In this document: in pieces, positions 1 to 12,750 of the stretch
How the letters are laid out: each line of letters starts with the position of its first letter
Position numbering within the stretch: position 1 is the stretch's first letter
Origin: Nageia nagi
Lineage: Eukaryota; Pinophyta
Reading direction: 5' to 3'
NCBI GenBank assembly: GCA_050084985.1
Contig: JBITNC010000001.1
Coordinates: 51,770,001-51,834,000, forward strand
DNA length: 64,000 nt
The notes under the pieces: model-generated
The model's database searches: none
What the model saw: the letters and a program-made list of their open reading frames with translations, nothing else
What the model was told of the DNA's origin: nothing
Made by a program: the position numbers and the translations under genes

Positions 1-1119
1 ATGTAACTCGGGCCATTTTAACAAGTGAGAGTCTTATTTGTTTTGATATTTGTTTTTACCTCTTCAAGGATTAATGATGAGGTGTTTAAGAATTTTTTTA
101 TATTTTTATAAATATATGCTTGGTATACATGCATATTTTTTGTATTTGCCTTGTCTAGAAGAGGGGCTTAAACACTTTATATTATGATATTTTATTGCTT
201 TTGTCTTGATATGAACCTAAACTAATGCTAAACTAGAAGGAGGGATTAAGTATTTTATTCATCTTTCCCTATTTTAAAATTTACAATTTTATTTTTTGAG
301 TATTTGAATAATTTTATGGGTCAGTAATGATTGGATCTAATCTTTGATGTCCCATGTAAATCATCGACATCCAATTCAAAATCACCAACATTCCAGTTCA
401 TGGTCAAAATGAAAAGAAAAACTAAGTTATCATTTTCTCATTTATCTTTTGTTATTCTTAGGAGCTGTTGTTGACCTATCTCATTTTACACTATGGGCCA
501 CCTATTTTCTTTCCTTGTCACCTTCCATGAGCTAGAATACCATTGAGGAGGAGACCAACTATTCAAAGATGGTCAATAAGAGAGGAGGTAGGGTTTTAAA
601 ACCCTCTCTTCAATTTTTTTTCCAATTTGTTATTTTAAAGGCCTCATTCAAAAATTTGAATTCATAGAAGTTGTTAATTGCATGTTTATATTGCTTTCAT
701 CCATTTGGATTTTATTTTTTGGCCCATTTTTTAGTATTTTTTCCTTTTTAGGCACCTTGATTGTCATCATCGATTAGGGTCAAAGGGTTTTAGGGTCATT
801 GGAGTCCAACTAGCAAATACTGATGACTCTATGACCTAACCATCAGGTTATTGATATTTGGTAGTTAGAGTTAGAATTTTTTTATTTTTTAAACTTAATT
901 AGTTAACTTTTTATTCTAGGTTTGAGCTATGTTCAACCCTATAAATAGTTATCCCATGATCCTTTAGGAGGATCGTGCTTTCCTTACCGCTACATATCAC
1001 ATATTTATTTAGAGTGTTGGTTTTAGCATTAGACCCTACATGGATCGCATCCACTAGAATTACCCTATCATGGTTTCTTTTCTTAAGAATAGGACCCCAC
1101 CACATCTCCTTTTCATCTC

Positions 1120-2330
1120 CTGATAAGGGAGATGAAGATTACTATAGAGGATATTCATCATTTGTACCAATTACCCATTCAAGATCATATCATTCATAAT
1201 GTCATTGATTGAGATGATATTATACTAGCCATTGATTATTTATATTAGGCTAACCAAGTTTATATGATCATGTATAAGATTAGCTTAGGTAGGATCAAGT
1301 ATCTTCAATACTAGTATGATGATCAATAGGAGAGTATTAGGTTCTCATTTTTATGGGATTGATCCAATGCTATTCCCTACTTGATACAAGTAGTGGTAGG
1401 TTTCCTTGGTCATTACTCATAGTAGTGGCAAATATGATGCAACATGGTACCATCTTTGCTCGGGCTCCTACTTTGCTAGCATAATGTTATAGGGAGATTT
1501 TATTATACTCTCAAGGTTAAAGGATCAAATTGACTATTACAATCACTTTGAAGGTGTGGGCTTATGAGGATATTGCTATGGCACACCCTCATGGACTTCA
1601 TGTTCCTAGTTTTGTTGCACATGTAAAGTATCCTATGGGGATCATGCGATGGAGAGAGGATTTCTACATCCATTTTACTAATGAAGTTCATTGAGATGTG
1701 GGGTTCTACTGAGACATACAAAGTCAACTTATTCATGATCATGTTAGATTTTGCCCATATCATCTATATCTAGTATGGGATGAGGTTGAAGTTGAGCTTA
1801 TCGATAGTAGATAGGTGAGAGTCCTCAATGATTGATGAAATGAATTCCTAGTTTAGTTTCAATTTAATCATGTTAGATGGCAGTTTAGGCTTATTTAGGA
1901 TATTCTTCCAAAGCCCACTAGATATCAGAGAGAGGGCACTCTTCTAATAAAGGATCTTAAGACCTTGTATTATGAAGAGCATGATACTGCTAGATATGAG
2001 GTTGCAGATGAGCAGGTTAATGTAGATGATGTTGGGGTTACTAAGATTTTTGTTGCTTTATGGAAAGCTAAGTTGGAGGAGGCTAATGAGGGTGATTAGA
2101 GTCATTAAGTGAGACAACATGTGGAAGATCCTCATGGGGTACTTGGTTTAGAGGGAGAGCAAGATATTAGGATGGTCCTTACAAAGGATCTACCTAAGAT
2201 GGAGATTCTAGCTGAGGTTGACATAGATGAGGGGAATGCAAGGGAGGATAGAATAGTCCTTGAGATACAGAGCCATGAATCATTACTAAGTAAGATCAAG
2301 GGGCTTAAGTTTTCACTTTGGCAATCATAA
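1120..2330 (+). pseudogene. Degenerate plant mobile domain (PMD / aminotransferase-like) sequence
   Basis: Broken + strand coding matter. Around 1130-1190 a frame reads a stretch like EMKITIEDIHHLYQLPI, which resembles the PMD pattern of 'G-E-hydrophobic-T-L-E-D-V ... L-P-I'. Near 1540-1600 another frame reads KVWAYEDIAMAHPHGLHVPS, resembling the conserved WAYE segment of that family. A frame open from 2109 to 2330 is Glu/Asp-rich and could be the tail. Many stops and frame changes separate the pieces, so no product is expected. PMD sequences occur in plant transposons (MULE and gypsy-associated) and in host MAIN-like genes; which applies here is not visible. A related remnant lies at 61890-63640. 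The domain call rests on remembered family patterns only. Confidence 0.4.
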
Positions 2331-3899
2331 TCATTACCTAACTAGTCTCATCAAAATAATAAGTCTTTACATGCACAACTTTAGTAGAGTAGGAACTTAG
2401 ATGAGGATAGCCTCAGATATAGGTTAAAGAGAAATAGGACATGAGCCATGGTGCAAAAATTGTAGTAGCAAGTAGGAGTAGATGATGTTGTAGCTAGTGT
2501 AGAGAGGTAATCTTTTACTTTTATCAAAGATATTTGTATATATAGGGATTACTATAGAGGGGTAGTTAACACATGGTTAATAGATGTCCTTGATTTTAAG
2601 CCTAATTTGGAGTATCTGCTTCCTTTTCTATGTTATATTCCTTTGGATATCAATGCTCTCCCAGTTACTACTACAAGCGAGGCATAGGGAGGTGTTATTG
2701 TAGGAAAGGATAGAGGCAGGGTTGCAGCAACTCCTAGTAGGAGTGTTACTACTATTTCATCTCATCATAGGATTGGGTGTTCAAAGATTCAAGTAGATAG
2801 ATGAAAGAGGAGTATTAATAGCTCATTAGTGTAAAGAGGTCAAGATGTCAGAGAGGCCAATGGTTAAGGTAGCATCGAGGGTAGTGAGTATGAGGATGCC
2901 CTTGAAGATTTATTATTAGTTCTTTTTTATTATATCATTTTATTGTTAGTTTATAACATGATGTTGTAGACTTATATTCATTGATGGATGATATACTATA
3001 TTCATTTTTTATCATGGTGATCATGATTGGGATGTCATGGATGCCTAGGTGATGAACATTATGACTATTATTTTTTGATATATACACATGTGATGATATA
3101 TTTGGATACTTGTATTTATGGAAATATTTTGATTAGTTGTTACTTTGATATTATCATGTGTTATGTTATGAATGATGACTCAAGGGTTACATATAATTTT
3201 AATGTTGTATATCATGATGATGGATTATTAATGTTACTTTACATTATATTGCATGATAATAATATCTGGCATTTTCATGGATGAATGGTTCTCATATGAT
3301 GTGATCATTTAATTTGTTATAGATCATTACCATTACTTGTTATTTTTTGAATAATATTTTATTTATAGTAGTACAGAATCAGATATCATCATTTTCTATT
3401 TTCTTGGCTATTTATACACATGGGATAATGTATGTATGTAAAATGGTATGAATGGTATGAATACACAATGGATAAATGTATGAATGTATAGTACTATGAA
3501 TGTACACTCATGGATAAGTGAATATGAATGGATGGTATAACTATTTGAATGTCAAACAAACCAATCTAGTTAACCTACCAAGATTATCATAATAATGGCA
3601 TATATGTATTATGGAATGAAATGAACATATACTATACTAAAGAATTGTAATAAATAATATATTCATACTAATTTCATCAAATAATATTTCATTTCAATTT
3701 CATCTACTAAGGATGATATAAAATAAAGTTATGATACACTTATGTTTATAATGAACTTGTGTGTATGTAATGATGTTCATTTTCTTCTCTTGATGCTAGC
3801 TAATTTAATATTTTAAGAGCATAAAATATGTAAGTTGATTCGCATGTATGAAACATGCATAGGTCCATCATAAAGAAAAGACATGTCTCCACTTTGTAA
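2331..3899. other. AT-rich non-coding stretch
   Basis: No gene is supported. From about 3425 to 3560 the DNA is a degenerate short repeat rich in ATGAATG/ATGTATG units. Glu/Gly-rich fragments to about 2930 may belong to the decayed PMD sequence upstream. Confidence 0.4.
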
Positions 3900-3904
3900 G
3901 GTAT
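3900..3904. repeat. Target-site duplication GGTAT (left)
   Basis: GGTAT here is repeated exactly at 9213-9217, immediately outside the two LTRs. This is the 5-bp duplication expected from integrase-mediated insertion of one element. Confidence 0.9.
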
Positions 3905-4448
3905 TGTGAGAATAATCACATTTTATTTGATTCATGAATTTACAAAGCTTTTATAGAGCTTGTACTGAGCTCAATATAGACAAATGATAGTTGAGTAGAT
4001 GGGCTCAACATTTATTATAATCATATCCAAAACCATCAAATATGCTCTAAATGTAGTTTAAACCTATTCTAGATAATCAAACAATAATGATAAACTCGTA
4101 CGAACTGGAATAGATCAAAATAGATCGCCAAACTAAGCTATAGAGCTAAAATAAGCACAAATTGGACTATTTTGGGCATACTACCAAAATGCCTAGTCTC
4201 CCATGAAACACGGACACATTTTATGCATAGGTGAAGAAGTCCATGGGGGGATGAGAATGCCAAGAAAGCAAAGACAACGTTATGGTGATAACATCATTGA
4301 GGATGCTATGGAGGGGGGTGGTGTAGGGCATGGTCGACATGAGAATCATGTAGGTGGAAGCATAGATTAGAGTCACACTCCACGTGACCATAGAATCATG
4401 TAAGGAAATGTGTTGGTCAGGAGCACACTCCATGCGAGTCAGTCAACA
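3905..4448 (-). repeat. 3' LTR of the copia element
   Basis: 544 bp, matching 8667-9212 along its whole length with about 50 substitutions and two 1-bp indels by eye. On the - strand it begins TGTTGACTGACTCGCA and ends TTATTCTCACA. Confidence 0.93.
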
Positions 4449-4807
4449 TTCTCTCCCTTGATGCTGAGGGGACTTACCAAAAAGCTCCTTAGTAGCAGAA
4501 ACTGAGCTTTAGCAACTCCTTTGGTGAAAGAATCAACAATGTTGTCCAAAGTGTTGCAATACTTGAGCTTAATTACTCCTTTATCCACCATATCTCTGAT
4601 GAAGTGGTACTTCATGTCAAAGTACTTGGATCTACTATGGTGGACTAGATTAAGTGCCAATTGAGTGGCACTTTGGTTGTCACAATACAATGTAGTAGGA
4701 CCAATTTGCTTTTCTCCAAGTTCTTCTAGAACTTTTCTAAGCCACAAGGCTTGAGTACTAGCACTTGTGAGTGCTATGTATTCAGCTTTAGTAGAGGATA
4801 GAGCCAT
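4439..4807 (-). pseudogene. Copia RNase H domain, C-terminal end of pol
   Basis: The frame reads the copia RNase H signature: MALSSTKAEYIALTSAS with the conserved E, then YCDNQSATQLALN with the conserved D, then KYFDMKYHFIRD and VDSFTKG. RNase H removes RNA from the RNA-DNA hybrid during reverse transcription. It is cut off from the reverse transcriptase upstream by one extra A in an A run near 4820 and by a Trp codon turned to TGA near 4826. Its last residues run into the polypurine tract and LTR, as is normal for copia. Confidence 0.9.
4449..4460 (-). other. Polypurine tract of the copia element
   Basis: On the - strand CAAGGGAGAGAA sits directly before the 3' LTR, where plus-strand DNA synthesis is primed. 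Confidence 0.8.
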
Positions 4808-4901
4808 TATAGTTTGTTTTTTTTGAGCTTCATGTTACAAAACTAGACCCAAGAGTGAAACAATTCCTTGATGTAGACTTCCTATCATTAATATTACTAC
4901 C

Positions 4902-5288
4902 CTAATCACTATCACTAAAGCCTTCAAGCTTTATAATATCCATTTTTGAGTAATGGATTCCAAATTTGGTAGTACCTTTTACATATCTAAGAATTCTCTT
5001 GGTGGCTTTTAAATGAGCTTCCGAAGGATCACTCATGAACCTTGAAACAAGTGAGACTACATGTGCAATATCCAATCTTATGTTGGTGAGAAACATCAAG
5101 CTTCCCATAATGCTTCTGAAATTGGTCCCATCAACCTTTGGTATGCCATCATCTCTGCAAAGTAGCTCTCCATGAGCCATTGGTGTTGGTACTGATTTGC
5201 AATCAATCATACCAAATTTCTTCAACATGTCTTGGGCATATTTGGATTGGAAAAAGAATATTTCATCATCTTTTTGAAGTACTTCCAT
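4902..5288 (-). pseudogene. Copia reverse transcriptase, C-terminal part
   Basis: The frame starts MEVLQKDDEIFFFQSKYAQD and continues through MLKKFGMIDCKSVPTPM to SEAHLKATKRILRYVKGT and GFSDSD, the standard tail of copia reverse transcriptase. It is one base out of frame with the preceding part, consistent with loss of a T in the Leu codon after MQYF at 5291-5293. It ends at 4902-4904, where the Trp codon normally following SDSD is now TAG. Confidence 0.9.
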
Positions 5289-5290
5289 GC

Positions 5291-6811
5291 CTAGAAGTAT
5301 TGCATGAGTCCAAGGTCCTTCATTTCAAATTCTTTCATCATGGAACTCTTAAAGTTATCATTCATGCTCAAGTTACTCCCCATAAAGATAAGATTATCAA
5401 CATACAAGCAAACAAGTAGGAGATCATTACCTTGCTTCATGGTGTACAGAGTAGGTTCACTTTTGCTCCTAGTGAATCTATATTGATGGAAGAACCCATC
5501 AATCCTTGAGTACCAAGCTCTTAGAGCTTGTTTGAGGCCATACAAAGCCTTCTTTAACTTATATACAAGATGTTCCTTTCCTTGGATTACAAAGCCTTGA
5601 GGTTGTTCAACAAAAACCTCTTCATCCAAATACCCATTCAAGAATGCACTTTTTATATCCATGTGCATTACTTTCCAACCTTTTTGGGCAGCTAGTGAAA
5701 GAACCAATCTAATGGTTTCTTGCCTTGCTACTAGTGCAAAGGTCTCTTCATAATCAATGCCATACCATTGGAGAAAGCCTTTGGCCACAAGCCTTGCTTT
5801 GTGCCTCTCTATGGTGCCATTGCTATTGTATTTGGTCTTGTAGACCCATTTATAATTAACAATTTTCTTACCTTTGGGAAGCTCCACAAGTTCCCAAGTA
5901 TCATTCCCTTTTATGGAAGAGATTTCATCTTCCATGGCCTTCACACAAACATCATTAGTACATGCTTGTTCATAACTAGAAGGTTCAACCTCTACACTAG
6001 TTATCAAAGCATAATTGATCACATCACCTTTAGGGGCTTGATCATCTTCATCACCATACATTTTTAAATTCTCAAGTCTTCTAATAACATATTGAAGTTC
6101 ATTTGCTTGACTTCTAGTGTATCTTCTTGAGAAATTTTTGTCTAACATTTGTTGTGGTGGATGATTGGCAAGAATTCTTTTTCCTTTGCTCACAAGATTT
6201 GGAGAGTCTTCATCCATTGGAGATGGTGTGCTTGAAGAAGTGCTTGAATCCTTTGGAGGACTTGAAGGCATTGGAGGAGGGCTGATATTGGACTGATTTG
6301 GCTGCATATTAGAGGCATTTACATCATGAGGAGGATTATTTACATAGATTTTTTTATGACTCCATGCTCCCCCTTCATCAAAAATTACATCTCTTGAGAC
6401 AATAATCTTTCTAGTTTTTGGATTATACAATTTATAAGCCTTTGAAGACTCACTATAGCTTATGAAAATACATGACTCACTTTTTGCATCAAGTTTTTTT
6501 CTAATTTCATTTGGTACATGTACATAAGCTAAACATCCAAAAACTCTAAAATGCCTTGCATTGGGTTTTTTCAAAAACCATGCTTCATAAGGAGTGACAC
6601 CTTCCAAGCTTGAGTTTGGAATCCTATTAAGAATATACACTGCTATTCTTGATGCTTCAGCCCAATATTGATTGCTCAATTCTTTTGTTTGTAGCATGCA
6701 CCTTGCCATTTCTACAATAGTGTGGTTTTTCCTTTCGGAAACACCATTTTGTTGTGGAGTATAAGGTGATGTGAATTGCCTTTTTGTTCCAAAATCCTTG
6801 CAAAACTTCAA
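5291..6811 (-). pseudogene. Copia integrase C-terminal part and reverse transcriptase
   Basis: The longest open segment of the element, about 506 codons. The first 120 residues finish the integrase core (PQQNGVSERKN holds the catalytic Glu). A proline/serine-rich linker follows. From about residue 300 comes the reverse transcriptase: WELVELPKGKKIVNYKWVYK, HKARLVAKGF, MDIKSAFLNGYL and KKALYGLKQALRAWYSRI. The catalytic box near residue 470 reads YVDN instead of the usual YVDD, so one catalytic Asp is lost. A TGA at 6836-6838 separates this part from the upstream integrase half in the same frame. Confidence 0.93.
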
Positions 6812-6835
6812 GAATTCATTAGAGCAATACTCTCC

Positions 6836-8167
6836 TCAATTATCACTTCTTAGGCATTTTACTTTACATTCACTTTGATTCTCTACATGGTTCTTAAAAT
6901 CTTGAAAGTACTTGAAGACTTCATCTTTTGATTTTAAGAAATATATCCAACAATATCTAGAGAAATCATCAATAAAAGTGAGTAAGTAAGAATTTTTACC
7001 CATACTTAGAGTTTGCATAGGTCCACAAAGATCACTATGCACCAATTGTAGGGGTTTATAGGCCCTCCATGCTTCTCCTCTTGGGAATTTGCTTCTTGAG
7101 TGCTTTCCAAAAGCACATCTTTGGCACACTTCATTTTTATTATCTTCAAATTTGGGCAGCCCATAGACCATAGTTTGAGATGTTAGTAATCTCAAATTTA
7201 CAAAATTTAGATGACCATATCTTAGATGCCAAAGCCAACTCTTGTTGTCAATGGCTACATTTGCAAGTGAAGCACCATTATTTTTACCAAATTGGAGAGG
7301 AAATAAGCAATTTTTGGTCATAGGGACTGAAGTGACTAGCCTATTACCATGATTTTTATCATAAATCTTACATTTTGCATTCTCAAATACAAGCTTATAA
7401 TTTCTCTCCATTATTTGGCCTACACTCAACAAATTGTGTTTTAAATTTGGAGTATAGTAGATGTCTTTTACCTTCTTGGGACCTTCAATGGTGCTTACCT
7501 CCATGGCTCCCATGCTTTCAACTTGCAATGGATTGTCATCTCCAAGTCTGATCTTAGACTTGTATGAGTTGTTCAAAGAAGAAAACAACTCCCCCTTGCC
7601 GATCATATGGTTTGATGCTCCCGTATCTAGCAACCAAGTCTCTTCTTTCACCTTTTCATCTTTGTTTTCCATGGACATGAACAAGTGAGAGGAATTCTCT
7701 TCCTCTCCATAGTGAGCACCTCCACTATTTCCTTCTTGTGAGGCTTTCAATCTACATTCACTCTCAAAATGACCAAACTTGTTACAGTAGTAACATTGTT
7801 TGTCACTCTTGTCACCACTTGTCCTTCCTCTACCTCTTCCTCTTCCTTGGAATCTCCCTCTTTTGGCTTTCCCTCTTTCTCTTCTTCCTCCTTTTGAAGA
7901 ATTGGATTCACCTTCCTTGCTTGCAAAGGCTTTGTCATCAGCTTGATTAGTTGAAGGAGTGAGGTCTTTGAGCCTCTCTTCATGACTCATCAAGGAACCA
8001 ATGAGAGTATCATAGGGAAGAGCAGCCAAGTCTTTGCTTTCCTCTATGATAATTGCTACATGGTTCCACTTGGGGAGAAGTGATCTAAGCACCTTCTTCA
8101 CCACTACTTCATTGGCAATTATTTCCCCAAGGGTTTCCATCTTATCAACACAAGATTTAACCCTCAC
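6836..8167 (-). pseudogene. Copia gag C-terminus, protease and integrase N-terminal half
   Basis: About 443 codons. A zinc knuckle CYYCNKFGHFESEC (residues 125-138, about 7754-7795) binds element RNA. The aspartic protease active site LLDTGASNHMI is at about residues 179-189. The GAG-pre-integrase region follows with WHLRYGHLN and CQRC, the zinc-binding HHCC of integrase. The integrase core carries its first two catalytic Asp residues, in LVHSDLCGPM and LRSDN. The frame stops at TGA 6836-6838, directly after LRSDN, where a Gly codon is expected; a single base change explains it. The first residues overlap the gag frame at a frameshift near 8160-8175. Confidence 0.93.
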
Positions 8168-8570
8168 AAATAGTCACCAACAAACTCATAATCCTCATTT
8201 TGAGATTTTCAAAATCCCTCTTCAAGGTTTGGAGTCTCACTTGCTTGATTTGAGCACTCCCTTGGAAACCTTCCTTGAGTGCTTCCCAAGCACTCTTTGC
8301 TGATGTGCATGATGCAATCCTAGGGAAAATTGCATTTCCCATTGAAGCTTGAAGATGGTAGAGAGCAAAGGAATTGTTCCCTTGATTTTGCTTCATGTCT
8401 TTCTTAGCTTGATCTCCCAAAGTAGACCAATCAGTTGGATCAGTGTATCCATCCTCAATAATCTCCCATAATCCCTTTTCTATGAGTAAGGTCTTCATCT
8501 TGATATACCAGTACTCATAGTCATCTCCATGGAATTTTGGTAATGGGAGTGAATTGTTGTTGTTGGCCAT
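8157..8570 (-). pseudogene. Copia gag, N-terminal part
   Basis: Starts at an ATG (8568-8570) about 100 bp inside the 5' LTR. The product begins MANNNNSLPLPKFHGDDYEY, continues WYIKMKTLLIEKGLWEIIEDGY and carries SAKSAWEALKEGFQGSAQ, a typical copia gag (UBN2/DUF4219-like) region that forms the particle coat. After about 125 residues a frameshift diverts it into a short nonsense tail; the true continuation is in the frame beginning near 8167. Confidence 0.9.
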
Positions 8571-8650
8571 TTTTCAAAAAATGACAGGACTAGACTGTAC
8601 ACTTGCAAGAATGCTTGCAATGTAATCTCTTCTAACCCAAAAGACCAAGA

Positions 8651-8663
8651 GGCTTTGATACCA
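8651..8663 (-). other. Primer-binding site, initiator tRNA-Met type (copia)
   Basis: On the - strand TGGTATCAAAGCC lies three bases inside the 5' LTR. It differs at one base from the common plant tRNA-iMet primer site TGGTATCAGAGCC. Confidence 0.85.
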
Positions 8664-8666
8664 TAA

Positions 8667-9212
8667 TGTGAGAATAATCACATTCTATTTGATTCATGAA
8701 TTTACAAAGCTTTTATAGAGCTTGGATTGAGCTCAATATAGACAAATGATAGTTGAGTAGAAAGGCTCAACATTTATTATACTCATATCCAAAACCATCA
8801 AATATGCTCTAAATGTAGTTTAAACCTATTCTAAATAGTCAAACAATAATGATAGAACTCCTACGAACTGGAACATATCAGAACAGATTGCCAAACTAAG
8901 CTATAGAGCTAAAATAAGCACAAACAGGACTATTTTGGGTGTATTACCAAAATGCCTAGCCTCCCATGAAATGCAGTCACATTTTATGCATAGGTGAAGA
9001 AGTCCGTGGGGGAGATGAGAAAACCAAGAAAGGAAATACAACATTATGGTGATAACATCATTGAGGATGCCATGGAGGGGGGTGGCGTAGGGCATGGCTA
9101 GCATCAGAATCGCATAGGTGGAAGCGTAGATCAGAGTCACACTCCATGTGACCACAGAATCATGTAAGGAAACATGTTGGTCAGGAGTGCACTCTGTGCG
9201 AGTCAGTCAACA
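8667..9212 (-). repeat. 5' LTR of the copia element
   Basis: 546 bp, partner of 3905-4448, same orientation, TG...CA ends. It should hold the element's promoter; I could not assign a TATA box with confidence. Confidence 0.93.
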
Positions 9213-9217
9213 GGTAT
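9213..9217. repeat. Target-site duplication GGTAT (right)
   Basis: Matches 3900-3904 exactly. Confidence 0.9.
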
Positions 9218-12025
9218 ACCTCACTTCCAAATAGGTGTTCATAGTCTTGGTGAAGACTAACCCCTAGATCCCATTACAACCTCATTCTATTATCAGTCGA
9301 GCATCTATAGCCTTGATAGAGGATATTGTAATCACTCAAGAATTATACTTTTTTCTTATTTTTTTTAATATTTTTTCTAGCTATACATTTTTTCCTCCTA
9401 TCATTTTCTTTCCATTCTATCTCTTGGGTTTAGGATGAAGTGAAATAATAGGATGAATAATCACTCAAAATTATGCTCAAGGAACATCAAATGTTTTATT
9501 GTTATGAGATTTAAAATATGTAAAAGTTTATTAGATTGTAATACCCTAAAAATGTATCAAGGTTATGTCTTTTTATCATCCAAAGTTTTAGAAACCTAGT
9601 GAGATATATGTTGAAAAAATAGGATATCAATATTATACCCATAAACTACTTCTTCATTCATATGTATATATATATATATATAAGAATGATATGAGGATAG
9701 ATGTACAATGTATATGTATATCTTGGTAAACCACTATAATTATCATGTTTATCACTTAATAGTTTTACAATGATGGAGGTAGTGAATGAGATGAAGACAA
9801 TGGTATGATATGAACACATAGGGTAGTGCACCCCAATAGCCAATATGCTTTAGAAATAATTTTCTAAGTGTATTTATATAAAGATAGATATGTGCATATA
9901 TATTTTTGTTTTTTTATAATTTTTTAGTCTTTTTCTTTTTTTAGTCATTTACCTGTACATAATGGATTCCATGTTGGGTGAGGGTTTGCAGTAAATGATT
10001 ATGAGAGATGGGATGAAAATAATAATGATTACAAATAGTAAGATCAATAGTCCAATGTGTGATATGGAAAGTGATAGGCACAGAAAACATGAATTCCCAA
10101 TAAAAAAATATTTATAGATATTACATGGGCAATGGTGAGTTCATCAAAAGACTCCTAAGGATACAAAGATGGTAGTCCATAAAATTTAACAAGTCTACAA
10201 ATAAATGGATTAAGATAGGAATTAATCATAATATTACATATAAATTCTATTATGTAAAGTAAATAGATATGATTTTTAGGAAACTCTTAATCAGGTATGT
10301 TATAAATCGTGCAAGTTCTCCAACATGGTCCATCATCAATATACATGCTCACCTAAAAAGAATCTTTTAGAATATTATAAGCATGATCAGATCTATCTAA
10401 CAAAATTGAAAATGCTATCATAGTCAAAATATTATGTTGAAAACCATAAATAAACTCAAAAAAGCGATCTATGTCTATGTCTAATGGCATGACCTAACTC
10501 TCTTTATGATCATTAGGGAATGTACAAGTTGAACATGGAATATAAAGGGAATATAATTCCCAAGGAGTACGTGAAATATGATATGGATAGACTACCTCCT
10601 AATTGGTTGGTCCAAAAACACAATTAGGATGAATCATGATGCTTGTGTTTGGAATATAATTAGCCACTTGCAACATTATATGCAAATTTTAGAAAGTGCA
10701 TAAGGCTTACCAAGATACAACATATATATAAAGCTTTTATTTGTATGAAAATAATTAATAGGCATGCAAAGATCAAGCCATATATATACAACACACACAT
10801 ATGTATAAGACATATTTTTATTTATTTTTTATGTTTTTTCAATGTTTTTATCATTTTTATGTTATTTTATTTTTACAATATCTTTATGACTTTTTACAAC
10901 ATAAAGCAATTTACAACCTTTGAATGATGTTGGTAAATAATTTTCTTACGAATAAACCAATGTTCCATGATCTAATAAGTAATAGTAAGGGGGCCTAAAT
11001 TGAAGGTAAAGAGGGCCTTATCCTAGAATAGATGGTTGGAATGAATGGGATACGAAATGAGTGGTGGTTTAGATTTTTGTTAAAACTTCCTAATGACTTG
11101 CTTAGGTTCCATAAATGAGGTTGAAGCTTTAGTAAGTATCTCTAGAAGCATCAAAAAGGAAGGTATGCATGTAGGATGTAGTGAAATAGGAGGTGGTGGA
11201 ATCAATGGTGATGGAGAAGTCCACAATAGAAAGTATGGAATGACACTCCCTACAAAAATACCAAAACTCTTATTATCAATGATGTTAGAATAATATTTCT
11301 GGCTAACATTTTTAATTCATTTTATTTGATCTATACATTGACAATTCATTCAAATTATACTTTCACATTCAAAGTATTGTATGCAAAATAATTATTACTG
11401 AAGAATGAATTATAATTATATATAATTTCCTCCTTTGGAAAGGATGGCATAAGATATGACAATACTTGATCTAAAATGATTGAAGTTGAAATAAAAGAAT
11501 GTCCCATAAATTTGATGTGAATATCTTCAATGCAATCTATCACAATTTTGGGTTTATCATAAGGTTAATGTAGGTGAAATCATTGTAATGAATACTTCAA
11601 TTGCAATCTTTAAATCATTTATTTTTACTTCCTATGCTTTTGATGTATGATTTTAAAAGCATTTCATGGATATCACTAATTGCACTTTGTTGGATAAATC
11701 AAGGAAATGTGCCATAAGTTTATGAGTTTTCCAAAGTAATTGCATGTAGACATCTCATTTATATCTATCTATAAAATTTTGACCAATGTAGTCAAACTAG
11801 ACATGTGTTGGTTTAGGAACTTTCAACCTTCTAGCTATTATTGGTTGTTTAAAATGGTCACAAGATAAAGGAGATATAAACCTTGAATTTACCTAACAAA
11901 ATTGCTTATTGATATTTTTTTTTTATTTCCTAGGTCTAGGTGGAAATGAAGGAGAAAAGTCATATACTAACTTTTGATGACACAAATCTCCTACAAGTTG
12001 GTTCATCGAAGTCATAATTGGATGT
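9218..12025. other. AT-rich stretch without recognisable genes
   Basis: Read on both strands; only short frames full of stops. A (TA)9 microsatellite is at 9665-9682. A 66-codon + strand frame at 11093-11293 (begins MTCLGSINEVEALVSIS) matches nothing I know and is probably chance or retroelement debris. The right end may contain the 3' flank of the Tat-type element that continues at 18246. Confidence 0.4.
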
Positions 12026-12030
12026 AAGCT
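12026..12030. repeat. Target-site duplication AAGCT (left)
   Basis: AAGCT abuts the left LTR and is repeated exactly at 18241-18245. Confidence 0.85.
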
Positions 12031-12750
12031 TGATCTATAATCACCAGATGCTTATAGCATACTCAAATCTTCACTTACATATTTGAACAAAAATACATTC
12101 ACCATTATGAGATCATACAAATTGCATATAAATTTAAAAATTACACAATGTAAATCATAAACTATTAGTTTCAAACACATAATAAAATCAACATAATAAT
12201 TTACTCTGGTTCACACAATATAGGTTAAACTAGCATGGAATTGGAGCCTTATCTTATCATTGTCTATGGATATTAGAATATTATATGCATAGAGAAATAC
12301 CATAAACATAATAGCAATAAAATCTTCTACAATTATTATAGTCTTCTATAGCAAGAAGGAATAATATTAGAACTACAACAATTCTAAAATGACTCTTGGT
12401 CTTCAAACTATTATAATTCTAAAATCCCAAAAATCTACAATCCTCTCTAATTGAAAATCAAGAATAAGATATGCCATTAAATAAGCCTCCAAAACACTCT
12501 AAAACATCATCTATGAAACTTAAAATTATTTTGTATCCCAAAATTCACTGTCTCTTCAAATACCCTTACTACTAATCAAGGTGCACACTACTAGTGGCCT
12601 AAAATCAATACTTTGCACATCATTGGTGGCCTTAAATTCAATGCTAAAAAAATCCAAATTTTGATCTTTAGTCTACCTCCAATAACATATACCTCTATAA
12701 TGAGTATTGCTCCTGATAAGATAACCTAACACATGATCTAGTTTGGATCA
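12031..12750 (-). repeat. 3' LTR of the gypsy element
   Basis: Aligns end to end by eye with 17517-18240. Shared stretches include ATTATGAGATCATACAAATT and AATAAAATCTTCTACAATTA. Ends are TGATC/GATCA. Confidence 0.9.

Larger units (their letters stand above)
3905..9212 (-). mobile_element. Ty1/copia LTR retrotransposon, complete but disabled
   Basis: A 5.3-kb element on the - strand. It has two LTRs of 544 and 546 bp with TG...CA ends, a GGTAT target duplication, and a primer-binding site for initiator tRNA-Met beside the right (5') LTR. A polypurine tract lies beside the left (3') LTR. The coding order gag, protease, integrase, reverse transcriptase, RNase H is the copia order. The polyprotein is broken by at least three nonsense changes and three frameshifts, so this copy cannot make its own proteins. 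By hand I count about 50 substitutions between the LTRs (near 9%), mostly transitions, so the insertion is old. Confidence 0.95.

Noticed and set aside
7461-8303. + strand frames inside the copia element
   Set aside because: Reverse complements of well-recognised gag/protease coding sequence.
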